A program made the translations under genes and the position numbers. A stretch of DNA of 64,000 nucleotides, from NCBI GenBank assembly GCA_020161855.1, contig JAIUNJ010000004.1:124001-188000 (forward strand), in the 5' to 3' direction. This DNA is from Pseudomonadota bacterium. Its GTDB lineage: Bacteria > Pseudomonadota > Alphaproteobacteria > Rhizobiales > Aestuariivirgaceae. Positions 40,982-49,641 of this stretch are shown one piece after another; position 1 is the first letter of the stretch, and each line of letters begins with the position of its first letter. Under the pieces are notes generated by a model. The model was given only the letters and a program-made list of their open reading frames with translations. It was not told the origin of the DNA and searched no databases.

Positions 40982-43900
40982 ATGGCCACCGTTGTTCTAT
41001 CCTATGCTGGTGCTGCCCTCGGCAGCATGATCGGCGGGCCGCTGGGCGGTGTCATCGGGCGGGCCGCAGGCGGCATTGCCGGAAACATCATCGATCAGGG
41101 ATTGTTCGGTGCCAAGCGCCGCCGCATCGAGGGGCCGCGCCTGCAGGATCTGCGCGTCATGGCCTCGGAGGAAGGGGCCGCCATTCCCGTGGTCTGGGGC
41201 CGCATGCGGATCGCCGGGCAGGTGATCTGGGCCACCAACATCCTCGAGGTGAAGGAAACCTCGACCGAGCGCGAGTCCTCGAAGGCGGCGGCAGGCCCCA
41301 GCAGCAAGGTGACGCGCTACAGCTATTTCGCCAGTTTCGCGATCGGCCTCTGCGAAGGCGAGATCGATGGCATTGGCCGCGTCTGGGCCGATGGCCGCGA
41401 GATCGATGCCAGCGGTTTCACGCTGCGGGTCTATCGCGGCACGGAAACGCAGGCGCCCGACAGCCTGATCGTGGCGGTGGAAGGCACAGGGAAGGCGCCC
41501 GCCTATCGCGGGCTGGCCTATGTGGTGTTCGAGCAGCTGCCGCTTGCCGACTTCGGCAACCGCATTCCGCAACTCTCCTTCGAGGTTCTGCGGCGCGGCA
41601 ATGACACGGCGGAGCGCGTGCGTGGCATGTGCCTGATCCCGGGATCGACAGAGTTCGGCTACGACACACGGCGCGTGGCCCGCAAGCTGGGTGACGGCGA
41701 AGTGGCGAGCGAGAATGCCCATGCCTCGACCCAGCGCAGCGACTGGAGCGTGTCGCTCGACCAGTTGCAGGAGACCTGCCGCAATCTCGATGCGGTGTCG
41801 CTGGTGGTGGCCTGGTTCGGCACGGACCTGCGCTGCAACCATTGCCAGGTGAGGCCGGGTGTCGATCAATCCGTGAAGGCGACGAAAGGCGACACGTGGA
41901 AAGTGGCGGGCCTGTCGCGCGGGGCCGCGCATGAGGTGAGCCGCGTGGCGGGCCTGCCTGCCTTTGGCGGAACACCTTCCGACGGCAGCGTGAAGCGGGC
42001 CATCGCCGATCTCAAGGCGCGCGGGCTGAAGGTCGTCTTCTATCCCTTCATCCTCATGGACGTGGCCGCGGGCAACAGCCTGCCCGATCCCTACGGCGGC
42101 ACGGGGCAGGCGGTCTATCCTTGGCGTGGCCGCATCACCGCCAGCATCGCGCCGGGCCGGCCGGGCACACCCGACAAGACGGCAACGGCGGCGGCACAGG
42201 TGGCGAGTTTTACGGGTAGTGCTGCCGCAGGTGACTTCAGCATTTCCGGTGGCGAGGTCATCTATGATGGCCCGGCGGAATGGTCGTTCCGGCGCATGAT
42301 CCTGCACTATGCCAAGCTCTGCGCCGCGGCGGGTGGTGTCGATGCCTTCCTGATCGGCAGCGAATTGCGCGGGCTGACGACGCTGCGATCCTCCGCCTCG
42401 GGCTATCCCTTCGTGAGCGCGCTGGTGGCTCTGGCGGCGGAGGTGAAGGCGATCCTGCCGGGCGCCAAGGTCTCCTATGCCGCCGACTGGTCGGAGTATT
42501 TCGGCCACCAGCCGCCGGACGGAACGGGCGATGTGCATTTTCATCTCGATCCGCTCTGGGCTTCGGCGCACACGGATTTCATCGGCATCGACAACTACAT
42601 GCCGCTCTCCGACTGGCGTGACGGCGGCGGCCATCTCGACGCGCAGGCCGGCGTGCCTTCGCTCCATGATCTTGCCGCGCTGAAAGCAAACATCGCAGGC
42701 GGCGAGGGATTCGACTGGTACTATGCCTCCGATGCCGACAGGGAGGCGCAATTGCGCAGCCCGGTCAGCGACGGCGCCTATGGCAAGCCCTGGGTCTACC
42801 GCTACAAGGATCTGAAGGGCTGGTGGAGCAACCCGCATGTCAACAGGCCGGGCGGCATCGAAAGCGCCTCGTCCACCGCCTGGGTGCCGCAATCCAAGCC
42901 CATCTGGTTCACGGAAGCGGGCTGCCCTGCCATCGACAAGGGAACGAACCAGCCCAATGTGTTTTTCGATGCCAAGTCTTCCGAAAGTGCCGTTCCATAT
43001 TTTTCGAGTGGCGACCGCGATGACCTGATCCAGAACCGCTATGTGCGGGCGGTGCAGGACTATTGGGCGGCGGCAGGCGGGCATAATCCTCCGTCTACGG
43101 AATATATGGGCCGCATGGTGGATGCCACCCGCATCTTCTACTGGGCCTGGGACGCAAGGCCATTCCCGCAGTTTCCTGCCCTGACCGGCGTCTGGTCCGA
43201 CGGCGTCAACTTCTCCCGCGGCCATTGGCTCAACGGCAGGCTGGGGGCGGTTGATCTCGGGGAACTGGTGGAAGCAGTGGCGGCGCGCTTCGGGCTTGAA
43301 TCCGTGGGCGCTGGCAGGATTGCAGCACAGGTCGATGGTTTCGTGATCGACCGGCCCATGTCGGGCCGCGAGGCGCTGGAGAGCCTGCTCAATGTCTTTG
43401 CCGTCGATGCCGTGGAATCGGGTGGCGCCCTGCATTTCGTGCCGCGCGAACAGCTGCGCGCCACGGTGCTGGCCGACGATGCCCTGGCCGAGATCAAGGC
43501 CGATGCGCCCCTGCTGCAGGAGACACGCGCCCAGGAGGCGGACGTGCCGCAGGCCTTGCGCCTTGGCTATGTGGAGGCGGGGCTCGACTATCGCTCCGGC
43601 GCGGTGTGGCAACGCAACAGCAGCGGGGCGAGCCAGCGCGAGCTGATCCTGAACCTGCCTGCCGCTGTCTCGCAGGCGCTGGCCCAGGCGCGGGCCGATG
43701 TGCTGCTGGCCGACGCCTGGCAGCAGCGCACCACGGCGCGCTTTGCCCTGACGCCGCGCAGCCTGGCGCTTGAGCCCGGCGATGTGGTTCGCCTGCGCGG
43801 ACAGGATTGGCGCATCGGCAGCATCGTCGATGGTACGGCGCGGCAGGTGGAAGCCGCGGCCCATGACGCCTCGGTGTTCCGCAGCTTCCCTGCACCCGGA

Positions 43901-44857
43901 CGCGTGCCCGTCCTCACGCCAGAGCCGCATTATGCCGAACCGGATGTGGAGATGATGGATCTCGCCACGGGCGAGAGGGCAGCACCATGGATCGCCGCGC
44001 AGGCCTTGCCCTGGCCGCGCCACCTGGCCCTGTTCCGCCAGCGCGACGACGGCAGCTTCGACTTCAGCCGTCTTGTCTCGGCACCCGCCACCATGGGGCG
44101 CACGCGCGATGCCCTACCGGCGGGGCTGGTGGACCGCCTCGATCATGCGCATGTGTTCGAGGTCGAACTTTCCAGCGGAGCGCTGTCATCGGTTTCGCTC
44201 CTGCAGATGCTGGCGGGCGCCAATCGCGCCGCCATCGGCACGGCGGAGGACGGCTTCGAGATCATCCAGTTTCTCAGCGCCGAACTGACCGGCCCCAGGA
44301 CCTACAGGCTTTCCGGCCTGCTCCGGGCCCGCGGCGGATCGGCTGCGGAAATGCAGGACCTGCGCGCGGCGGGGCAGCGCTTCGTGCTACTCAATGCCGC
44401 CGTGGTGCAGCCCGAAACGACACTCGCCGAAGCGGCAAGGCCATCGCAGTGGCGCATCGGCCCGCAGCTCTACGATCACGGCCATGAAAGCTATGCCGAA
44501 ATTTCCCTGCCGCCCGTCCTGAAGGCGCTGCGGCCGCTGGCGCCGGTGCATCTGCGCGGCGACCGCACCGCAGAGGGCACGGCCCTGTCATGGATCCGCT
44601 GCACCCGCAATGACGGCGACGGCTGGGAACTGGCCGATGTGCCGCTGGGCGAGGCCAACGAGTTTTACCGTGTCACCATCCTTGATGGCGGCACGCAGAA
44701 GCGCAGCGCCGATGTTCCGGCACCATACTATCTCTACGGAACCTCCGAGATGGCCGCCGACTTCGGCGCTGTGCCCGCTTCATTCACCGCCCGCGTGCAG
44801 CAGGTGAGCACCACCTTCGGCCCGGGCATCGCCATCGAAAGGATCATCCATGTCTGA
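40982..44857 (+). CDS. GTA TIM-barrel baseplate/megatron protein (gp15-like)
   Basis: A 1291-residue baseplate protein, the largest gene of the cluster. It opens with a Gly-rich hydrophobic region (LSYAGAALGSMIGGPLGGVIGRAAGGIAGNIIDQGLFG) and the phage tail_3-like RIEGPRLQDLRVMASEEGAAIPVVWGRMRIAGQVIWATN block. A TIM-barrel domain follows at about 400-760 (WSFRRMILHYAKLCAAAGGVDAFLIGSELRGLTTLR, HTDFIGIDNYMPLSDWRDGGGH, WFTEAGCPAIDKGTNQPN), and the C-terminal 500 residues are receptor/penetration-type beta regions. It is the tail tip in GTAs. Starts three bases after the peptidase stop. Confidence 0.95.
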   Translation: MATVVLSYAGAALGSMIGGPLGGVIGRAAGGIAGNIIDQGLFGAKRRRIEGPRLQDLRVMASEEGAAIPVVWGRMRIAGQVIWATNILEVKETSTERESSKAAAGPSSKVTRYSYFASFAIGLCEGEIDGIGRVWADGREIDASGFTLRVYRGTETQAPDSLIVAVEGTGKAPAYRGLAYVVFEQLPLADFGNRIPQLSFEVLRRGNDTAERVRGMCLIPGSTEFGYDTRRVARKLGDGEVASENAHASTQRSDWSVSLDQLQETCRNLDAVSLVVAWFGTDLRCNHCQVRPGVDQSVKATKGDTWKVAGLSRGAAHEVSRVAGLPAFGGTPSDGSVKRAIADLKARGLKVVFYPFILMDVAAGNSLPDPYGGTGQAVYPWRGRITASIAPGRPGTPDKTATAAAQVASFTGSAAAGDFSISGGEVIYDGPAEWSFRRMILHYAKLCAAAGGVDAFLIGSELRGLTTLRSSASGYPFVSALVALAAEVKAILPGAKVSYAADWSEYFGHQPPDGTGDVHFHLDPLWASAHTDFIGIDNYMPLSDWRDGGGHLDAQAGVPSLHDLAALKANIAGGEGFDWYYASDADREAQLRSPVSDGAYGKPWVYRYKDLKGWWSNPHVNRPGGIESASSTAWVPQSKPIWFTEAGCPAIDKGTNQPNVFFDAKSSESAVPYFSSGDRDDLIQNRYVRAVQDYWAAAGGHNPPSTEYMGRMVDATRIFYWAWDARPFPQFPALTGVWSDGVNFSRGHWLNGRLGAVDLGELVEAVAARFGLESVGAGRIAAQVDGFVIDRPMSGREALESLLNVFAVDAVESGGALHFVPREQLRATVLADDALAEIKADAPLLQETRAQEADVPQALRLGYVEAGLDYRSGAVWQRNSSGASQRELILNLPAAVSQALAQARADVLLADAWQQRTTARFALTPRSLALEPGDVVRLRGQDWRIGSIVDGTARQVEAAAHDASVFRSFPAPGRVPVLTPEPHYAEPDVEMMDLATGERAAPWIAAQALPWPRHLALFRQRDDGSFDFSRLVSAPATMGRTRDALPAGLVDRLDHAHVFEVELSSGALSSVSLLQMLAGANRAAIGTAEDGFEIIQFLSAELTGPRTYRLSGLLRARGGSAAEMQDLRAAGQRFVLLNAAVVQPETTLAEAARPSQWRIGPQLYDHGHESYAEISLPPVLKALRPLAPVHLRGDRTAEGTALSWIRCTRNDGDGWELADVPLGEANEFYRVTILDGGTQKRSADVPAPYYLYGTSEMAADFGAVPASFTARVQQVSTTFGPGIAIERIIHV

Positions 44858-46262
44858 GACCACACATCTGGGCCTGCCCTATCTGGCGGCGGCCCAGGCG
44901 CAGAAACACGTCACCCACAACGAAGCCCTCGCCATGCTCGACGGGCTGGTGCAGCTCAGCGTCATCTCGCGCGGGCTGACGGCGCCGCCCGCCACGCCCG
45001 ACGAAGGGGACCGCTATCTCATTGCGAGTGCCGCCAGCGATGGCTGGGCCGGTCGTGACGGCATGATTGCCCTGTGGCTGGCCGGCCTCTGGCGCTTCCT
45101 TGCGCCGCGCGAGGGCTGGACGCTCTGGGTCGATGACGAGGATGTGCTTCTGAGCTTCGATGGCAGTGGCTGGAATCCGACCAGTGGTGTTGTTGCAGCC
45201 TATGCGGCGATGAGCGACGGCAGCAGCACGGCGCATGCCACACTCAGCGACACATTCAACTTCCGCGCCGCGCCAGGCCTCAGCGCCAGCATCGGCAGCG
45301 ACGACCCGAGCCATGGCGACAACCTGCTGATCGCCCCCGACCTGCCGGGACTTCCGGCGCTCACGGCACCGGCAGGCGATGACGAGCTTCTCGTGCATGA
45401 TGCCAGCGGCGCGGCCCATGCCCGGCTCACGCTCGCTGCGGCGCTGAAGGTCGCGGGCCTGCTCAATGACGTGGCGGACCCCGAGGTGTCGGCGGATACG
45501 CTGCTGCTCTTCGATCACTCGGCGGGAGATGCCGGCAAGATCACGCCCGCCGTGCTCGACTTCGCCCGGTCGCAGGCGCGCGGGCGCCTGGGCTTTGAAT
45601 TCTTCACCGACTTCATCCAGGACACGTCGAGCACCGCCTCCGACAACAGCCTGGTGGAGGTGAACAGCGGCATTGGCGCTGCGTCATCGCCTGTCGCCCT
45701 CACCGGCAGTGCCCAGGTGGGCGTGGTGCAGAGCACGACGGGCACCACATCAACAGGCCGGGCCGCGCTGGCAAGCGGCACGTCGGTGCTGCGCTTTGGT
45801 GCTGCGGTATGGCTGTTCGAGGCATCCCTGCAGGTGCCAACACTTTCAACCTCGGGCGAGCGCTTCGCACTGCTCATCGGTTTCATCGACACGCATACGG
45901 CGGTGAACCAGGCCGATGCTGCCTATTTTCTCTACGATGAAGGCGGCGTGGCGCTGGGGTCCACCGCCTCCGGTAACTGGCAATGCGTGACCGCGAACAA
46001 TGCAACACGCAGCGTGAGCGCCACGGCCACGGCGGTGAGCACAGGCTTCGTGCGCCTGGGGATCGCCGTCAACGCGGCTGGCACGTCGGTCGATTTTCTC
46101 ATCGACGGCAGCGTGGTGGCAACACACACCGCCAATGTCCCGACGGGATCGGGCCGCGACACCGGCTTCGGCGGCCTCATCATCAAGAGCATCGGCACGA
46201 CGGCCCGCGCCGTGAACTACGACTACATGCTGGCGACAGCGAAATTCCAGACGCCGCGCTGA
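44850..46262 (+). CDS. DUF2793 domain protein, putative receptor-binding/tail fibre
   Basis: A 470-residue protein. Residues 1-150 are DUF2793 (HLGLPYLAAAQAQKHVTHNEALAMLDGLVQLSVISRGLTAPPATPDEGDRYLIASAASDGWAGRDGMIALWLAGLWRFLAPREGWTLWVDDED), a domain found in GTA-type clusters. The C-terminal half is Thr/Ser/Ala rich with beta repeats and a lectin-like look (SGERFALLIGFIDTHTAVNQADAAYFLYDEGG, SVDFLIDGSVVATHTANVP). Start overlaps the megatron stop by eight bases. Host-surface binding is inferred from position. Confidence 0.88.
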   Translation: MSETTHLGLPYLAAAQAQKHVTHNEALAMLDGLVQLSVISRGLTAPPATPDEGDRYLIASAASDGWAGRDGMIALWLAGLWRFLAPREGWTLWVDDEDVLLSFDGSGWNPTSGVVAAYAAMSDGSSTAHATLSDTFNFRAAPGLSASIGSDDPSHGDNLLIAPDLPGLPALTAPAGDDELLVHDASGAAHARLTLAAALKVAGLLNDVADPEVSADTLLLFDHSAGDAGKITPAVLDFARSQARGRLGFEFFTDFIQDTSSTASDNSLVEVNSGIGAASSPVALTGSAQVGVVQSTTGTTSTGRAALASGTSVLRFGAAVWLFEASLQVPTLSTSGERFALLIGFIDTHTAVNQADAAYFLYDEGGVALGSTASGNWQCVTANNATRSVSATATAVSTGFVRLGIAVNAAGTSVDFLIDGSVVATHTANVPTGSGRDTGFGGLIIKSIGTTARAVNYDYMLATAKFQTPR

Positions 46263-46290
46263 GACGCCGGCTGGATGAATGGAGATTGCA

Positions 46291-46512
46291 ATGCCCCTTC
46301 TGGAACGTGAGATCGGAAATCTCGAGGCGCGCATGGAAACCGTCGAGGCTGAGCTTCAGGCCATCCGCCAGGACGTGCGCGAAATCCGCGATGCGCTGGT
46401 GAAGGCGCGCGGCGGATGGATGGCGCTGACCCTGATGCTGGCCTGTGCCGCCTCGGCGGGAGCCTGGGCTTCAAAGCTTCTGCCCGCGCTGCTGCAGGCG
46501 CCGCTGCGCTAG
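46291..46512 (+). CDS. small coiled-coil membrane protein of the GTA cluster
   Basis: A 73-residue protein: a coiled-coil first half (LEREIGNLEARMETVEAELQAIRQDVREIRDAL) and one hydrophobic segment near the C-terminus (WMALTLMLACAASAGAWASKLLPALL). The layout resembles small phage proteins sometimes called holin-like or haemolysin XhlA-like. ATG 46291 has GGAG six bases upstream; ATG 46279 is an alternative. Its last four bases overlap the convergent SDR gene. Confidence 0.65.
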   Translation: MPLLEREIGNLEARMETVEAELQAIRQDVREIRDALVKARGGWMALTLMLACAASAGAWASKLLPALLQAPLR

Positions 46513-47279
46513 ATCCAGCCGCCGTCGACGGTGAATTGCTGGCCCGAGCATCGGGCGCTGTCATCGGCGGCGAGGAACAGCACGAGTGCGGCCACATCAT
46601 CCGGCATGATGCGATCGGCAAGCGCCTGATTGCGTTCCAAGAGGGCGATGCCCGCCTCATCGAGATTGAGGGTCAGCTGGCGCTCGGTCATGATCCAGCC
46701 GGGGACAACGGTGTTGAGACGCACAGCGCATTTGCCTGCCTCAGTGAGGAAAGAGCGGGTGAGGCCGTGCACCGCCGCCTTGGCGGTGGTGTAGGCCGGC
46801 ATGGCGCCGAATTTCGCCGTCCACGAGATCGAACCGAAATTGATGATGGAGCCACGGCGGCGCTGCATCATGCCGGGCAGGACCGCCTGGCAGGCGAAGA
46901 ACATGGGCCGGAGATTGATCGCCATGACCCGGTCCCACTGTTCGGGCGTGACCTCGCGCCAGTCATGGCGGGTGTCGTTGGCGGCATTGTTGACGAGGAC
47001 ATCGACAGCGCCGTTGCGCGCCTCGATCCCGGCGAGCGTGTCCCGCAGCCGGTCGCAGTCGGTGACATCAACATGATGAAAGCTGACATCATGCCCGGCC
47101 GCCGCCAGCGCCTCGGCATGGCGGGCTCCGGCGTCGGCAGCGATATCGCAGAAGTGCACGCGCGTGCCCTGCCGCGCGAGGGCCGCCACAATGGCTTCAC
47201 CGATGCCGGTGGCGCCGCCGGTGACGAAAGCGGTCCGCCCGCCGAGGCTCGGATAGCGGGCGCTGTTGCCTGAAGTCAT
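46509..47279 (-). CDS. SDR family oxidoreductase interrupting the GTA cluster
   Basis: A 256-residue short-chain dehydrogenase: TAFVTGGATGIGEAIVAALARQG, VDVLVNNAANDTRHDW, NFGSISW and the catalytic YTTAK (Tyr-x3-Lys), with TVVPGWIMTERQ and C-terminal SGQQFTVDGGWI. Probably a sugar or polyol dehydrogenase by general look; substrate unknown. It lies on the opposite strand between the tail genes and the lysozyme-holin pair and has no evident link to phage functions. Confidence 0.9.
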   Translation of the reverse strand: MTSGNSARYPSLGGRTAFVTGGATGIGEAIVAALARQGTRVHFCDIAADAGARHAEALAAAGHDVSFHHVDVTDCDRLRDTLAGIEARNGAVDVLVNNAANDTRHDWREVTPEQWDRVMAINLRPMFFACQAVLPGMMQRRRGSIINFGSISWTAKFGAMPAYTTAKAAVHGLTRSFLTEAGKCAVRLNTVVPGWIMTERQLTLNLDEAGIALLERNQALADRIMPDDVAALVLFLAADDSARCSGQQFTVDGGWI

Positions 47280-47384
47280 GACTGATCAATCCATTCTTGT
47301 CCGGGCGGCAAACTAGCCTGCCGGGACGGGCAACAAAAGCGGCGTTGCGCGCCGCCCCGAAAATCATTCAAAGAGGAGAAACAA

Positions 47385-47921
47385 ATGCAGATGACGGAAG
47401 AGGGCTATGCCCTGATCAGGGCGCAGGAGGGCTTCCGCGGCGAAGCCTATCGCGATCCCGCGGGCGTGTGGACCATTGGCTTCGGGCACACATCCGCAGC
47501 AGGCCCGCCGGAGGTGCGCCCCGGATTGCGTGTGAGCCGCGCGGAGGGCGAAGCCATCTTCCTGCGCGACGTCGATCAGGTGGCGCGGCGCGTGCAGCGG
47601 CTGGTCACCACACACCTCAGCGACCGGCAGTTTTCGGCCCTTGTGTCCTTCGCCTACAATGTGGGGACAGGGGCCTTTGCCAGTTCGAGCGTGCTGCAGG
47701 TGGTCAATGCCGGTGATCTTGCCCGCGTGCCTGAACGCCTGACGCTGTGGAACAAGGCCGGTGGCCGCGTCCTTCCCGGGCTGGTGAAGCGCCGGGCCGC
47801 CGAGGCAGCACTGTTCATGATGGATGCCGCTCCGGCGCCTGGCACCGTGCCGGAGGGATTCCTTGCCAGCCTCTGGCAGGCACTGATCTCGCTCTTTGCC
47901 ACCGGCAGGGGAGGCAAGTGA
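47385..47921 (+). CDS. phage-type lysozyme (GH24 muramidase, endolysin)
   Basis: A 178-residue T4-like lysozyme with the catalytic residues at the right spacing: Glu15 (AQEGF), Asp24 (YRDPAG) and Thr30 (VWTIGFGHT). The lower helical lobe includes LSDRQFSALVSFAYNVGTGAF and GLVKRRAAEAALF. No signal peptide, so release needs the downstream holin. A strong AAAGAGGAG site precedes ATG 47385. The C-terminus has a short hydrophobic tail (LASLWQALISLFA). The stop overlaps the holin start by one base. Confidence 0.95.
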   Translation: MQMTEEGYALIRAQEGFRGEAYRDPAGVWTIGFGHTSAAGPPEVRPGLRVSRAEGEAIFLRDVDQVARRVQRLVTTHLSDRQFSALVSFAYNVGTGAFASSSVLQVVNAGDLARVPERLTLWNKAGGRVLPGLVKRRAAEAALFMMDAAPAPGTVPEGFLASLWQALISLFATGRGGK

Positions 47922-48367
47922 TGCCCCTTGCCCTGATCGTGAAGTTTGTGACCGCCCTCATGGCCGGCCCCTTCGGCAAGCTGATCGAGGCCCATGTCAA
48001 GGATGCCGAATTGCGCCGCAAGATCGAGGCGGAGCTGCAGGTGCAGATGCTGGCCGAACTCGGCAAGGAAGCGGCACTGGGCCAGGCCGTGGTGCTGGCG
48101 GAGGTGCAATCCGAGCACTGGCTCACGCGGAGCTGGCGGCCGCTCCTGATGATGACGCTGCTCGGTTTTCTCGTGCTGGTGGGGCTCGTGCTGCCCGTGG
48201 CGGACCTGATTGCAGGATATCCTGTGCCTTTCAATCCGCGGTGGAGTGCATTGCCGGAAGGTTTCTGGCAGTTTCTCAGCGTCGGTGTGGGGGGCTATAT
48301 CGGCGGCCGTTCGGTGGAGAAGATCATCCAGAAGGCACCCCTTCCGGGGCCCCGGCGCAAGGCTTGA
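47921..48367 (+). CDS. holin of the lysozyme cassette
   Basis: A 148-residue membrane protein: MPLALIVKFVTALMAGPFGKLIEAHVKDAELRRKIEAELQVQMLAELGKEAALGQAVVLAEVQSEHWLTRSWRPLLMMTLLGFLVLVGLVLPVADL, then GFWQFLSVGVGGYIGGRSVEKI. The WRP motif before a hydrophobic stretch and the GGYIGGRS end are typical of the 3TM-type phage holin family. It would permeabilise the inner membrane for the lysozyme. Last recognisable gene of the cluster. Confidence 0.88.
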   Translation: MPLALIVKFVTALMAGPFGKLIEAHVKDAELRRKIEAELQVQMLAELGKEAALGQAVVLAEVQSEHWLTRSWRPLLMMTLLGFLVLVGLVLPVADLIAGYPVPFNPRWSALPEGFWQFLSVGVGGYIGGRSVEKIIQKAPLPGPRRKA

Positions 48368-48501
48368 ACTGACCCTGGTTCACACTACGTAAACCATGGC
48401 AAAGCCTTGAAATTCGCTGTTTTTCCGGGGATGGAGATGTTCATCCAGCGTTCAGGTTGGAATCGCTAGAAATGTAACCGTTAGCCGGGGAGTGGACTGA
48501 C

Positions 48502-48816
48502 GTGAGAATGACGGTTGCAAAGACTGGTTTTGTACTGCTGAGCCTGATGCTGGCGACGGCCTCCCTGGCGCGTGCCGACTCGCTCCAGTCCAGCTTCGGT
48601 CTTGTGGCCCAGCAGGCTCCCTTCATCCAGATGGCCCAGGACAACAATCTGCCGATCAGCGAGCGTGAGGCAGCCAACATCGCCCAGGGCATGGTGCCCG
48701 GCGCCCGCGTGCTCAAAGTGAAGCTCTTGCCCTCGGGCACTTATGCTGTCACCCTGCGCGGAGATGGCAAGCTGACTCGCGTCATGGTCGATGGCCAGAC
48801 AGGCGCCGCCAACTGA
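48502..48816 (+). CDS. PepSY-like periplasmic protein
   Basis: A 104-residue exported protein with a signal peptide (VAKTGFVLLSLMLATASLARA) and a PepSY-like domain: NLPISEREAANIAQGMVPGARVLKVKLLPSGTYAVTLRGDGKLTRVMVDGQTG. Such small proteins often lie in front of OmpR/HK pairs and may modulate the sensor. Start taken as GTG 48502 with GGGGAG nine bases upstream; ATG 48508 is close. The next gene, a response regulator, starts 153 bp downstream. Confidence 0.8.
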   Translation: MRMTVAKTGFVLLSLMLATASLARADSLQSSFGLVAQQAPFIQMAQDNNLPISEREAANIAQGMVPGARVLKVKLLPSGTYAVTLRGDGKLTRVMVDGQTGAAN

Positions 48817-48969
48817 CGTTGGTCTGTTTGCCTCGCCGGAACAGCCGGACGTCACATGGATCATGTGGCGGCATGGACTGCCCGGAAATCAATTGTAGTG
48901 GCGCAACCCTCCACGCTCAGATCGTTCCGGTTTGATTGTTCGTTGCGTCTGCCGGAGACCTGACCTGCC

Positions 48970-49641
48970 ATGCGGCTTCTCGTTGTTGAGGATGATGCTG
49001 ATCTCAATCGCCAGCTTGTGACGGCGCTGACCGATGCGGGCTATGTGGTCGACAAGGCGCTCGACGGCGAGGAAGGTCATTATCTCGGTGAGTCCTCGCC
49101 CTATGATGCCGTGATCCTCGACCTCGGCCTGCCGGTTCTCGACGGCGTCAGCGTGCTGGAAAAATGGCGCCGTGCCGGGCGCAAGATGCCGGTGCTGATC
49201 CTCACCGCCCGTGACCGCTGGAGCGACAAGGTGGCGGGCTTCGATGCCGGCGCCGACGACTATGTGACCAAGCCATTCCATATGGAAGAAGTGATGGCCC
49301 GGGTGCGCGCCCTCGTGCGGCGCAGCGCGGGGCATGCCTCGACCGAACTCACCTGCGGGCCGGTGGTGCTCGACACCAAGGGCGCCAAGGTGATGGTGAA
49401 CGGCATGCCGATCAAGCTCACTTCGCTTGAGTACCGGCTGCTGGAATATCTCATGATGCACGGCGGCAAGGTGGTCTCGCGCACGGAACTGGTGGAACAT
49501 CTCTACGACCAGGATTTCGACCGCGATTCCAATACCGTGGAAGTCTTTGTGGGCCGCCTGCGCAAGAAGCTCGGCGTTGACGTGCTGCATACGATCCGCG
49601 GCATGGGCTATTGCGTCCAGCCGCCCAGCGATGCCGACTAA
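48970..49641 (+). CDS. OmpR/PhoP-family response regulator
   Basis: A 223-residue response regulator. Receiver domain at 1-115 with phosphoacceptor Asp51 (AVILDLGLPVLDG), the acidic pair in VVEDDADLN and Lys in DDYVTKPFHMEE. The winged-helix output domain lies at 125-220 (LTSLEYRLLEYLMMHGGKVVSRTELVEHLYDQDFDRDSNTVEVFVGRLRKKLG). Resembles PhoP/QseB-type regulators. Overlaps the kinase gene by 11 bp. Confidence 0.94.
   Translation: MRLLVVEDDADLNRQLVTALTDAGYVVDKALDGEEGHYLGESSPYDAVILDLGLPVLDGVSVLEKWRRAGRKMPVLILTARDRWSDKVAGFDAGADDYVTKPFHMEEVMARVRALVRRSAGHASTELTCGPVVLDTKGAKVMVNGMPIKLTSLEYRLLEYLMMHGGKVVSRTELVEHLYDQDFDRDSNTVEVFVGRLRKKLGVDVLHTIRGMGYCVQPPSDAD

Noticed and set aside
40997-44023. A 1008-codon minus-strand open frame inside the megatron gene
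   Set aside because: High-GC antisense shadow; the plus frame has clear GTA TIM-barrel motifs and fits the operon.
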